Source: Verrucomicrobiota bacterium
Lineage (GTDB): Bacteria; Verrucomicrobiota; Verrucomicrobiia; Chthoniobacterales; UBA10450
Reading direction: 5' to 3'
NCBI GenBank assembly: GCA_003220005.1
Contig: QHRD01000003.1
Span: 1 to 64,000, forward strand
DNA length: 64,000 bases
A program made the position numbers and the translations under genes. This document shows, piece after piece, positions 10,301 to 18,095 of the stretch (position 1 is its first letter; every line of letters starts with the position of its first letter). The notes beneath the pieces were generated by a model. It did not search any database. It worked only from the letters and a program-made list of their open reading frames with translations, and was not told the DNA's origin.

Positions 10301-11681
10301 GGAAGTTTCGGGCCCAGTGACCGTCGCCCAGTTGCAAACTATTTTTAATCTTTCATCTTCGGAAATTGAAGCCGGGTTGCTCGGCCTCGAAAGCGAAGGC
10401 TTTGTTCTGCGCGGAAAATTTCAACCCGGCGCAGTCGAACAGGAATGGTGTGACCGTCGGTTGCTGGCACGAATTCACCGACTCACCATCGACCGGTTGC
10501 GCGCGGAAATTCAGCCGGTCTCGGCGCAGGATTTCTATCGATTCCTTTTCGCGTGGCAGCGCGTCGATTCCGAACGTCGCGTCGAGGGCGCCGAAGGCTT
10601 GCAATCGCTTCTGGAACAACTCGACGGCTGCGAGTTGCCCTTGGCGGCCTGGGAATCGGCGGTACTCGCTGCGCGCGTTGCTGACTACGATCCGGAATGG
10701 CTCGATCGTCTTTGTTTTTCCGGTCGCATCGGCTGGGGACGTTTGAGCGCCCCACAAAATCCGAGTGCGCGCACGATCGCTCCGTTGCGAAGCAGCCCAA
10801 TCGCACTTTATCAGCGCGAGAATCTTCAGAACTGGCTAATCCTGGCTGGGAAAAATTGTGCAGTCGAGCTTTCCGTCACGAGTCGGGCTGCCTTGGACGC
10901 GCTGCAAAGCAGTGGCGCGCTGTTTTTCAGCGAACTCGTTAGGCGGAGCGGTTTACTACCATCGCAAGTTGAAGAAGCGCTGTCGCAACTGGCTGCGCTC
11001 GGTTTGGTGACTTCAGACAGCTTCGATGGATTGCGCGCGCTTCTGGTTCCATCGAACAAGCGGCCGACGTTCGGCCGCAACATTAGCAAACGTCGACGCA
11101 AGACGAATCTTGCCAGCATAGAGTTTGCAGGGCGCTGGTCGTTGCTGAGAAGGCAGACCGCTTTGCAATCATCGGGGAATGGCGCGGAAGATTCTGAGCA
11201 CGATACGGCGGCCGCAAAATTTGCGCGAGCGTTGCTGCACCGCTATGGCGTTGTGTTTCGCCGTTTGCTCGAGCGCGAAAGTTTGTCAATTACGTGGTAC
11301 GAACTGGGGCGAATTTATCGCAGGTGGGAGGCGCGCGGCGAGATTCGCGGCGGCTATTTCGTGGGAGGAATCAGCGGCGAACAATTCGCGCTTCCTGAAG
11401 CGATTGGCTTGTTACGCTCCATTCGCAAGACGCCGCCAAACGGCGAACTGATCACGCTGAGCGCTGCGGATCCATTGAATTTGCAAGGTATACTGACACC
11501 CGGACCGCGGATTGCTGCGCTCACGGCCAATCGCATTTTGTTCCGTGACGGATTGCCAATCGCGGCGCTCGAGGCAGGCGAGGTTCGCAAATTATCCGGT
11601 GCGCCTGTGTCTGATTTGCAAATTGAAACCGCCCTTAGAGTCGGCAAGCTGTGCCCGTCTTTGCGGCCTTACTACAAATAG
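7348..11681 (+). CDS. lhr: Lhr-type large DEAD/DEAH helicase, frame broken near 7985
   Basis: ORF 7348..8055 has helicase motifs ([44 protein letters not shown]). ORF 8019..11681 continues in another frame ([49 protein letters not shown]). In the second frame coding resumes at 7986 with [19 protein letters not shown]. Confidence 0.88.
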
Positions 11682-11762
11682 GAAAGCTGCAAGCTTCGCT
11701 GAGCGAAGCGAGCCTCTGAGTTTTTCGTAATGCGAACGCGTCTCGCAGAGACGCGGCTACAA

Positions 11763-12170
11763 CTATTTCTTAACTACCTCGGCGTTCTCGATCATCGCAA
11801 TGCCGCCGCGCTCGGCCAGCTTGCCTTTTACGGTGACGTTTTTCCCACACAAGTCGGCGAGCTGATCGTTAATTGGCTTGTGTTCGCCGACGACCAGATA
11901 CGCTTTGCCTTCACTAACGAGGCCGACCGGACCGCCGCTCTTTATGCACTTGGCCCCGCAGGATTGCCCATGTTTCTCACCCACGGCGTTGTGATCGACG
12001 TAGCACATCATGTCGACCACTTCACCTGTGACCTCCTTTGAAGCACCTGCTTCTGCACCGTGCTCGTGCTCCTGTGCGATCGCCAGCGGCGAGATCGCTA
12101 GCGCTGCGATGAACGTCGCTGTCACTACAACCTTCGAGACTGTAGGTCTATTGTTTGTTGAATTGAACAT
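11763..12170 (-). CDS. Small secreted Cys-containing hypothetical protein
   Basis: Signal-like N-terminus (VVVTATFIAALAISPLAIAQEHEHG) and CYVDH...HGQSCGAKC...GPVGLV pattern. Confidence 0.65.
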   Translation of the reverse strand: MFNSTNNRPTVSKVVVTATFIAALAISPLAIAQEHEHGAEAGASKEVTGEVVDMMCYVDHNAVGEKHGQSCGAKCIKSGGPVGLVSEGKAYLVVGEHKPINDQLADLCGKNVTVKGKLAERGGIAMIENAEVVKK

Positions 12171-12274
12171 GAAACAAATTTGGGCAGCTTGATGCGTTGG
12201 TCAATCTTGTGAAGCAGACAATCCTGTCTGCGAGTTTTTTGAACATCCAAGACGAGCAGACACGATTGTCCGCC

Positions 12275-13400
12275 TCACGCGCTCTTCTCGATCAGCTCGG
12301 CAAACTGATCGAAAAAATACGAGGCGTCGTGTGGGCCGGGTGCGGCTTTTTTTGTGCCGCATTCCCTCGACCGTGCCGTCATTCAAATTGATGTGCGTGA
12401 TTTGCACGTTTGACGGCAGCGACTCCGCATCGACGGCAAACCCGTGATTTTGTGCAGTGATGGCTACTTTGCCGGTGCGTAAATCTTTTACAGGTTGGTT
12501 GGCGCCGCGATGGCCGAATTTTAATTTGAATGTCGAGCCGCCGAACGCGAAGCCGAGAATTTGATGGCCGAGACAGATCCCGAAGATCGGTTTTTTCCCC
12601 ATCAAATCGTGCACGGTCTTGTGCGCGTAGGGAAGCGCCGCAGGATCGCCCGGACCGTTGGAGAGAAAAATTCCGTCTGGATTCAATGTCAGCGCCTCAT
12701 CGGCGGTTGTTGTCGCAGGGACAACAGTAACTCCAAAGCCTTTCTGGCGCAGCAGGCGCAGAATGTTCTCCTTCATCCCATAGTCATACGCAACAATTCG
12801 AAATCGGATCGGCGGGAGCGGCGGTTCGCCGCTTTTATTCTGCGGCTGACGGATCGACCATGGCGCGCTGAGCTTGTCTTCTGGATCCCACCGATAAATT
12901 TTCTTTGTTGAAACCTCGTGCACATAATCCATTCCGATCACGCCTTCGCCCTCGATCGCTCTCTGAGTTGCTTCTTTGGGAGAAATCTCCTCCGTCGTCA
13001 GACAGGCCTTCATTGCGCCGCGAGTGCGCAGGTGCCGCGTGAGCGCGCGGGTGTCGATCCCTTTTGCGCCAGAGATGTTCCATTTTCGCAAATACTCGTC
13101 GAGCGACATCTCCGAGCGCCAGTTACTCGGGACCTCGGTCAATTCTTCAATGACGAATCCACGCACATGTGGTGAGTGGCTTTCCTGGTCGAGCGAATTG
13201 ATCCCGTAATTTCCGATCAACGGATAGGTCATCGCTACTATCTGTCCCCGATACGAGGGATCCGTCAGCACTTCCTGGTAACCGGTCATGGCGGTGTTGA
13301 AACAAATTTCACCGACGCGCGTGCCGGTTGCGCCAAAAGAGTCGCCCTCGAAATATCGACCGTCTTCGAGGATTAGAAGTGTGCGCACGTCACTGCGCAC
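12275..13400 (-). CDS. carA: Carbamoyl-phosphate synthase small subunit, frame broken near the 3' end
   Basis: Glutaminase motifs [29 protein letters not shown]. The annotated frame ends in a non-homologous tail (to 12201). The alternative frame restores [23 protein letters not shown] ending at 12275. Confidence 0.92.
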
Positions 13401-13463
13401 TATTGATCTCGCCGGCCGATTTTCAAATCCGTTGAAGGCTTTACTGCTTATATCACACTAAAG

Positions 13464-13498
13464 AAAAAAACCCGGACCGAAGTGTCGGTCCGGGTTTT
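13464..13498 (-). terminator. Rho-independent terminator downstream of the 6S RNA candidate
   Basis: Minus strand AAAACCCGGACCGA-CACT-TCGGTCCGGGTTTTTTTCTTT: perfect 10-bp GC-rich stem extended by A/T pairs, tetraloop, U-tract. Confidence 0.92.
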
Positions 13499-13502
13499 GA
13501 AT

Positions 13503-13684
13503 TTTACCCCGCCGGTGCCGTTCAGGTGAATTCTCCCGTTCCCTTTTCAGAAAGGGTGGATGACCGTTGCTGCGGAATCTGACTTCCAATCAAGGCCTGT
13601 CATTTTCCGCACCAACCAAGCCTCCGTATTTCGTCAACTATCGGTTCGGGGACGCCACCTTAATCGCGAACATCGCAGGGCAAA
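13503..13684 (-). ncRNA. ssrS: 6S RNA candidate
   Basis: About 182 nt. Terminal stem TTTGCCCTGC/GCGGGGTAAA pairs fully (10 bp, with G-U). 5' GATGTTCGCG...CGTCCCCGAACCGATA and 3' ATTCACCTGAACGGCACCGGCGGGG resemble the conserved 6S flanks. Central part is a long interrupted hairpin. Followed directly by an intrinsic terminator. Confidence 0.82.
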
Positions 13685-13717
13685 TGTTTACATCCCGAAA
13701 AACATTCGGGATTCGAA

Positions 13718-13779
13718 AGCCGCTGGCTGAGAGTTGAACGGAAAGCACTGGTTTCCTGCCCAACCCTCAACGAGCGGCT
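13718..13779. repeat. Two-part imperfect hairpin between pheT and the 6S RNA
   Basis: Minus strand AGCCGCT-cgtt-GAGGGTTG...CAACTCTC-agcc-AGCGGCT: 7-bp outer and 8-bp inner stem (one G-U). Confidence 0.6.
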
Positions 13780-13794
13780 CTCAATTTCAAAGAA

Positions 13795-16134
13795 CTACTC
13801 GCGCAATTCCGCGCCGAGGTCTCGCCGCAATCGCTCGCGAATTTTCGCGTGTGCCACGGTTACCTCCTCGTTTGTGAGTGTGCGACTTCGCTCTCTATAT
13901 GTCAATCGATATGCAAGCGACTTTCGCGCTGCGCCGATTTCGCCGCCGCTAAACAAATCGAACAGCTCGACGCCTTCCAAGAGCGGTTCGCGCGGTTCTT
14001 CGATGGCCCGCAAAATATTTTCGTGCGGAATTTCCTCGGGAACAATCATCGCAATATCGCGGGTGACAGCCGGAAATTTCTCGATCTCGCAAAACTTTGT
14101 CGCCAGTTCGTCGCGCATTAAAAGAAGGTCCGCGTGCACCTCCGCAACAAGCACCGTGCCAGGCGCATCAGATTTTGCGGCCGAGAGCTGTCCGCCAAAA
14201 CCGATCATTTGGTCGCCCGAGAAAACATCGACCGGTAGCGCGAGACCGGGAAATTTCCCGGGGCGAAATGAGAGACTCGGAACGACGCATTCCAACGCGC
14301 CCTTGAGATCGAATAGATCAAGACTGCGGCTTTGGGGGGATCGCCAATTTGGGGCGCTTGCAACATTTCCCCAGAGCAAAATTCCCAGATGCCGTTCTTC
14401 CTTACCGGATGGCGGAATAAAGGTGCGTCCGATTTCGAAAATGGCGACGCGTTCTGCGCTGGCGCGAATATTGCGATCGAGTACTTCTAACAATCCTACG
14501 AGAATGCTTGGGCGCAGCGCGACATGATCTTCGCTGAGCGGGTTCCGCAATTCGATAGCGCTTTCGCTGAACGCGAATCGTTCGCGTGCCAGTAGTTTTG
14601 AAGTCCGCACTTCATCGAGCCCGAGTGCTGCCAGGCGCTGACACCACGTCGATTCCAAATCATGCGCATGGTCGGCGATGCTCGCCGGCGTGAAACGGCT
14701 TCGATTTGTTCCCGCAATTTTGTCGGCTCCATAAGCGCGTACGACTTCTTCAACAAGATCGACATCGCGCTGCAGATCGCGGCGATAACTCGGAATCTTC
14801 CATTTTGCCGTTCTGGCCGCGCTCATTTTACGTAAACCAAATCCGCTCAGAACCTCGTCAACGGTTTTGGATTTGATCGTGACTCCGATTACGCGATCGC
14901 ATTTTTCGTAACTCAACGAAACGTCTGGAGGGTTCGCCGGAAGTTTGCCAGCGATGTTAATCTCCTTTGCCGGAGTTCCGCCTGCGATCTCGCGAATCAA
15001 TTCACTCGCGCGCGCTGATGCGCGTAACACCATTTCGGGATCTACTCCGCGTTCGAACCGATAACTCGCGTCGCTCGGCAGATTCAATTCGCGCGCAGTG
15101 CGCCGAATGCTCGCCGGCAAAAAGTAAGCGGCTTCCAGCAAAATGTTTTTCGTCGAGTCCGTTACCCCGGTTTCTTCGCCGCCCATCACGCCGCCGATCC
15201 CGACAGCGCATTCCTGATCGGCGACGACGCACATTTCCTTCTTTAGTGAGTAAGTTTTGCCATCGAGCGTTAGAAATTTTTCGCCGTCGCGTGCGAGCCT
15301 CACATTGATCGCGCCTTTCAGTTCGTCTGCATCGAACGCGTGCGTCGGCTGACCGAGCTCGAGCATCACGAAGTTTGAAATGTCCACGATATTGTTGATC
15401 GAACGAATACCGACATTCTCGATTTTCGCGCGCAACCACTGTGGACTTGGGGCGACTGTCACGTTGTCGATCCTGCGCGCGGAGAAAAATGGGCATTCAC
15501 GCGGCGCGGATATCGTCACACCCTTCTTTTGTAGGGCAGGCGCTCCGCCTGCCGGCAAGCGATGCGCTTGCCCTACATTTTTTTGATTCGTGAGCGCTGC
15601 AATCTCTCGCGCCAGCCCGAAATGACTCAGCAGATCACCGCGATTCGGCGTGATCTCGACATCGAGGATCGTGTCGCTTGGAAATAAATCTGAGATTGGC
15701 GTGCCGACTTTGGCATCTGGCGACAAAATCAACAGACCCGACGCATCTTCGCCGAGGCCGAGCTCGATTGGGCTGCAAAGCATTCCTTCCGATTCAATGC
15801 CGCGCAGTTTGCTTTTTCGAATTTCAGTTCCGTTTGGCAATTTTGCGCCCGGCAGCGCGAGCGGAACTTTGTCGCCGACTTTGTAATTGGTCGCACCGCA
15901 AACGATTTGCCGTTTTGTTCCACTGCCATCATCGGCTTCACAGACCGTCAGACGGTCCGCATTCGGATGACGCGATGACGCAGTGATCTGCGAAACGATC
16001 ACCCTCTCGAAGATCGCGCCGCGCGTCTCGATGTTCTCGGTCTCCACACCCGCGCGTGTCAGTAGCTCGGCGATCTCCTCCGGATTTTTTGGAAGCTCGA
16101 CGAACTCGCGCAGCCAGTTAACAGAGAATTTCAT
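13795..16134 (-). CDS. pheT: Phenylalanyl-tRNA synthetase beta subunit
   Basis: MKFSVNWLREFVELP start, tRNA-binding domain, VEITPNRGDLLSHFGLAREIA, DASYRFERGVDPE, C-terminal ferredoxin-fold anticodon-binding domain. Confidence 0.96.
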   Translation of the reverse strand: MKFSVNWLREFVELPKNPEEIAELLTRAGVETENIETRGAIFERVIVSQITASSRHPNADRLTVCEADDGSGTKRQIVCGATNYKVGDKVPLALPGAKLPNGTEIRKSKLRGIESEGMLCSPIELGLGEDASGLLILSPDAKVGTPISDLFPSDTILDVEITPNRGDLLSHFGLAREIAALTNQKNVGQAHRLPAGGAPALQKKGVTISAPRECPFFSARRIDNVTVAPSPQWLRAKIENVGIRSINNIVDISNFVMLELGQPTHAFDADELKGAINVRLARDGEKFLTLDGKTYSLKKEMCVVADQECAVGIGGVMGGEETGVTDSTKNILLEAAYFLPASIRRTARELNLPSDASYRFERGVDPEMVLRASARASELIREIAGGTPAKEINIAGKLPANPPDVSLSYEKCDRVIGVTIKSKTVDEVLSGFGLRKMSAARTAKWKIPSYRRDLQRDVDLVEEVVRAYGADKIAGTNRSRFTPASIADHAHDLESTWCQRLAALGLDEVRTSKLLARERFAFSESAIELRNPLSEDHVALRPSILVGLLEVLDRNIRASAERVAIFEIGRTFIPPSGKEERHLGILLWGNVASAPNWRSPQSRSLDLFDLKGALECVVPSLSFRPGKFPGLALPVDVFSGDQMIGFGGQLSAAKSDAPGTVLVAEVHADLLLMRDELATKFCEIEKFPAVTRDIAMIVPEEIPHENILRAIEEPREPLLEGVELFDLFSGGEIGAARKSLAYRLTYRERSRTLTNEEVTVAHAKIRERLRRDLGAELRE
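15530..15577. repeat. 48-bp double-hairpin palindromic element inserted in frame in pheT
   Basis: TGTAGGGCAGGCGctcCGCCTGCCGGCAAGCGatgCGCTTGCCCTACA: outer ends complementary, two internal hairpins; encodes roughly NVGQAHRLPAGGAPAL on the minus strand. Confidence 0.85.
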
Positions 16135-16146
16135 TTTCGCCTCAGT

Positions 16147-16222
16147 ATCATCTCGAGCGAAGTCGAGACACTTCTCGACAAAAGCATCCAGAGATTCCTC
16201 GAGTCGGGTCGGAATGACAAAG
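16147..16222. repeat. Dispersed extragenic repeat in the pheS-pheT spacer
   Basis: ATCATCTCGAGCGAAGTCGAGAC...GAGATTCCTCGAGTCGGGTCGGAATGACAA; shares core with 6331..6428 and 61093..61120. Confidence 0.7.
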
Positions 16223-16227
16223 TTGTT

Positions 16228-17244
16228 TCATGCGAACTGGCGGAGAAAGCGCAAATCGTTTTGCGCAAAAAGCCGAATATCAGGAATATCGAACAAGATC
16301 ATAGCCAGCCGATCCATGCCCAGACCGAACGCGTAACCGGTCCACTTTTCGGGATCGTAAGCGTTATCATCACGCGCCTTGTTGACCGCTTCAAAAACTG
16401 CGGGATGTACGATGCCTGAACCTGCGACTTCAATCCATCGTTCGCCGCCCCTGAGCGCTTTGGATTTCACATAGATTTCCAAACTCGGTTCGGTGAAGGG
16501 AAAGTAATGCGGCCGAAATTGAACTTCGGTTCCTGCGCCGATGAGTTCGCGCATGAAAAATTCCAGCGCGCCTTTCAGGTCGGCGACGCTGACGTTTTCG
16601 TCAACGTAGAGTCCTTCGATCTGGTGGAACTGTGGGCTGTGGGTGGCGTCGAGTTCATCGCGCCGATAGGCCGCGCCGGGAGCAATTACACGAATCGGCG
16701 GCGGCGCGGCCTGCATTGTTCGGATCTGCACAGTTGAAGTGTGCGTGCGCAGCAAACGACCGTCGGGCAAATAAAATGTGTCTTGCTCGTTGCGGGCCGG
16801 ATGTTCCGGCGGGGTGTTCAGCGCATCGAAACAATGCCATTCGTCTTCAATGTCCGGCCCATCTGCGAGCGCGAATCCCATTCGTCGAAAAATTTCGATA
16901 GAGCGTTGCCACATCTGTGTGAGTGGGTGCAGCGCGCCAATCTCATGCGGGACTCCTGGCAGTGAGACGTCGATCCTGGCGAGCGCCTCGGATTCCTTTT
17001 GCGAATGAAAACTTGCCGCGCGCGATTCGAGCGCCGCCGTCACAGCGTTGCGAACTTCATTGAGCAATTTTCCGACGATCGGCTTTTCATCTTTGTCGAG
17101 CGTTTTCATCTGCTCGCCCCATCGGGAGATGCTGCCGCTTTTGCCCAGATACTTGACGCGCGCGGCTTCGAGGGCCTGTTCGTCGGGTGCGGAATCGATT
17201 TCGCGCAGCGCATCGTCGCGCAGTTGTTCTAATGGATGAGTCAT
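16228..17244 (-). CDS. pheS: Phenylalanyl-tRNA synthetase alpha subunit
   Basis: Class II aaRS motifs: HPLTQMWQRSIEIFRRMGFALADGPDIEDEWHCFDALNTPPEHPARNEQDTFYL and GYAFGLGMDRLAMILFDIPDIRLF. Confidence 0.96.
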   Translation of the reverse strand: MTHPLEQLRDDALREIDSAPDEQALEAARVKYLGKSGSISRWGEQMKTLDKDEKPIVGKLLNEVRNAVTAALESRAASFHSQKESEALARIDVSLPGVPHEIGALHPLTQMWQRSIEIFRRMGFALADGPDIEDEWHCFDALNTPPEHPARNEQDTFYLPDGRLLRTHTSTVQIRTMQAAPPPIRVIAPGAAYRRDELDATHSPQFHQIEGLYVDENVSVADLKGALEFFMRELIGAGTEVQFRPHYFPFTEPSLEIYVKSKALRGGERWIEVAGSGIVHPAVFEAVNKARDDNAYDPEKWTGYAFGLGMDRLAMILFDIPDIRLFAQNDLRFLRQFA

Positions 17245-17250
17245 TGAAAC

Positions 17251-17284
17251 GTTGAACGTTGAACGTTGAACGTTGAACGTTCAA
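17251..17284. repeat. Heptamer tandem repeat (GTTGAAC)x4 in the pheS 5' leader
   Basis: GTTGAAC at 17251, 17258, 17265 and 17272, then GTTCAAT. Confidence 0.9.
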
Positions 17285-17297
17285 TTTAAAGTTGTCG

Positions 17298-17383
17298 CTG
17301 TAGCGGCGCTCTGTGAGCGCCGATGGCTAGATGGATGCTAGATGGATGCCAGCGGTTTCGGGGGTCACAGACCGCCGCTACAG
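17298..17383. repeat. Palindromic element with CTGTAGCGGCG...CGCCGCTACAG ends
   Basis: 11-bp perfect terminal inverted repeats, internal GGCGCTCtgtGAGCGCC hairpin, and a central 11-bp tandem repeat GCTAGATGGATx2. Confidence 0.8.
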
Positions 17384-17389
17384 AAGAAG

Positions 17390-17767
17390 CTAGGCTGCCT
17401 TTTTGTTCTTCTTCTCCAGGGCGTGCTTCGCCTGATTGGCAATTGATTTGAATGTGGCTTCGTCTGTGACGGCTAGCTCAGCGAGAATTTTACGATCCAA
17501 GCCAATACCGGCAGCTTTAAGTCCTTCTGCAAAACGACTGTAGGTCATCCCATTCGCACGGGCAGCGGCATTGAGCCGCTGAATCCAGAGATAACGAAAC
17601 GTGCGTTTGCGCGTTTTGCGGTCGCGATAAGCCCAATACTGGGCTTTCATGATCGCGTCTTTCGCGTAGCGGAAAAGTTTTGAACGGCGTCCGCGGTAGC
17701 CTTTGGCTTTTTTTAAGATTCGTTTGCGGCGCGCCCGGCTTGCCGGGGCATTCGTGGCTCTTGGCAT
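17390..17767 (-). CDS. rplT: 50S ribosomal protein L20
   Basis: MPRATNAPASRARRKRILKKAKGYRGRRSKLFRYAKDAIMKAQYWAYRDRKTRKRTFRYLWIQRLNAAAR. Confidence 0.97.
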   Translation of the reverse strand: MPRATNAPASRARRKRILKKAKGYRGRRSKLFRYAKDAIMKAQYWAYRDRKTRKRTFRYLWIQRLNAAARANGMTYSRFAEGLKAAGIGLDRKILAELAVTDEATFKSIANQAKHALEKKNKKAA

Positions 17768-17856
17768 GATTATTCTGCCTCGAATCGCTTCGAGGCCCCT
17801 CGTTCAGCGAGCTGTTGTTCCATTTGTCGATCTTCGCGACCTCACTCGCTGATTGG

Positions 17857-17956
17857 CCCAGCTACTTCGACCAACTCAGTGGCCTCTTCAAGTGATCACC
17901 GTTTTTAAACGTTCGCCTACCCCTGTCCTTTGATCGAATTAGTTGAAGTAGCTGGG
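17857..17956 (-). promoter_or_regulatory. Structured 5' leader upstream of rplT, candidate autoregulatory element
   Basis: 17936..17956 and 17857..17877 form a near-complete 21-bp stem (CCCAGCTACTTC/GAAGTAGCTGGG perfect; extension with G-U pairs and one mismatch) enclosing about 58 nt. Confidence 0.6.
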
Positions 17957-18095
17957 CAGGTGCGCAGATCGAGAGCGAGAAAAGTAGGCGCACCGGAATA
18001 AAAGACAAATGAAAATCCAAAGTATGATGTCGAAAATGCTATTTTATTCTTCAACTTTTTAACGTTTTAACGTTTTAGTGCTACATTCCGCGCAC

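Noticed and set aside
17251-17284. CRISPR-like tandem repeats
   Set aside because: 7-bp direct repeats without spacers and no cas genes; not a CRISPR array.
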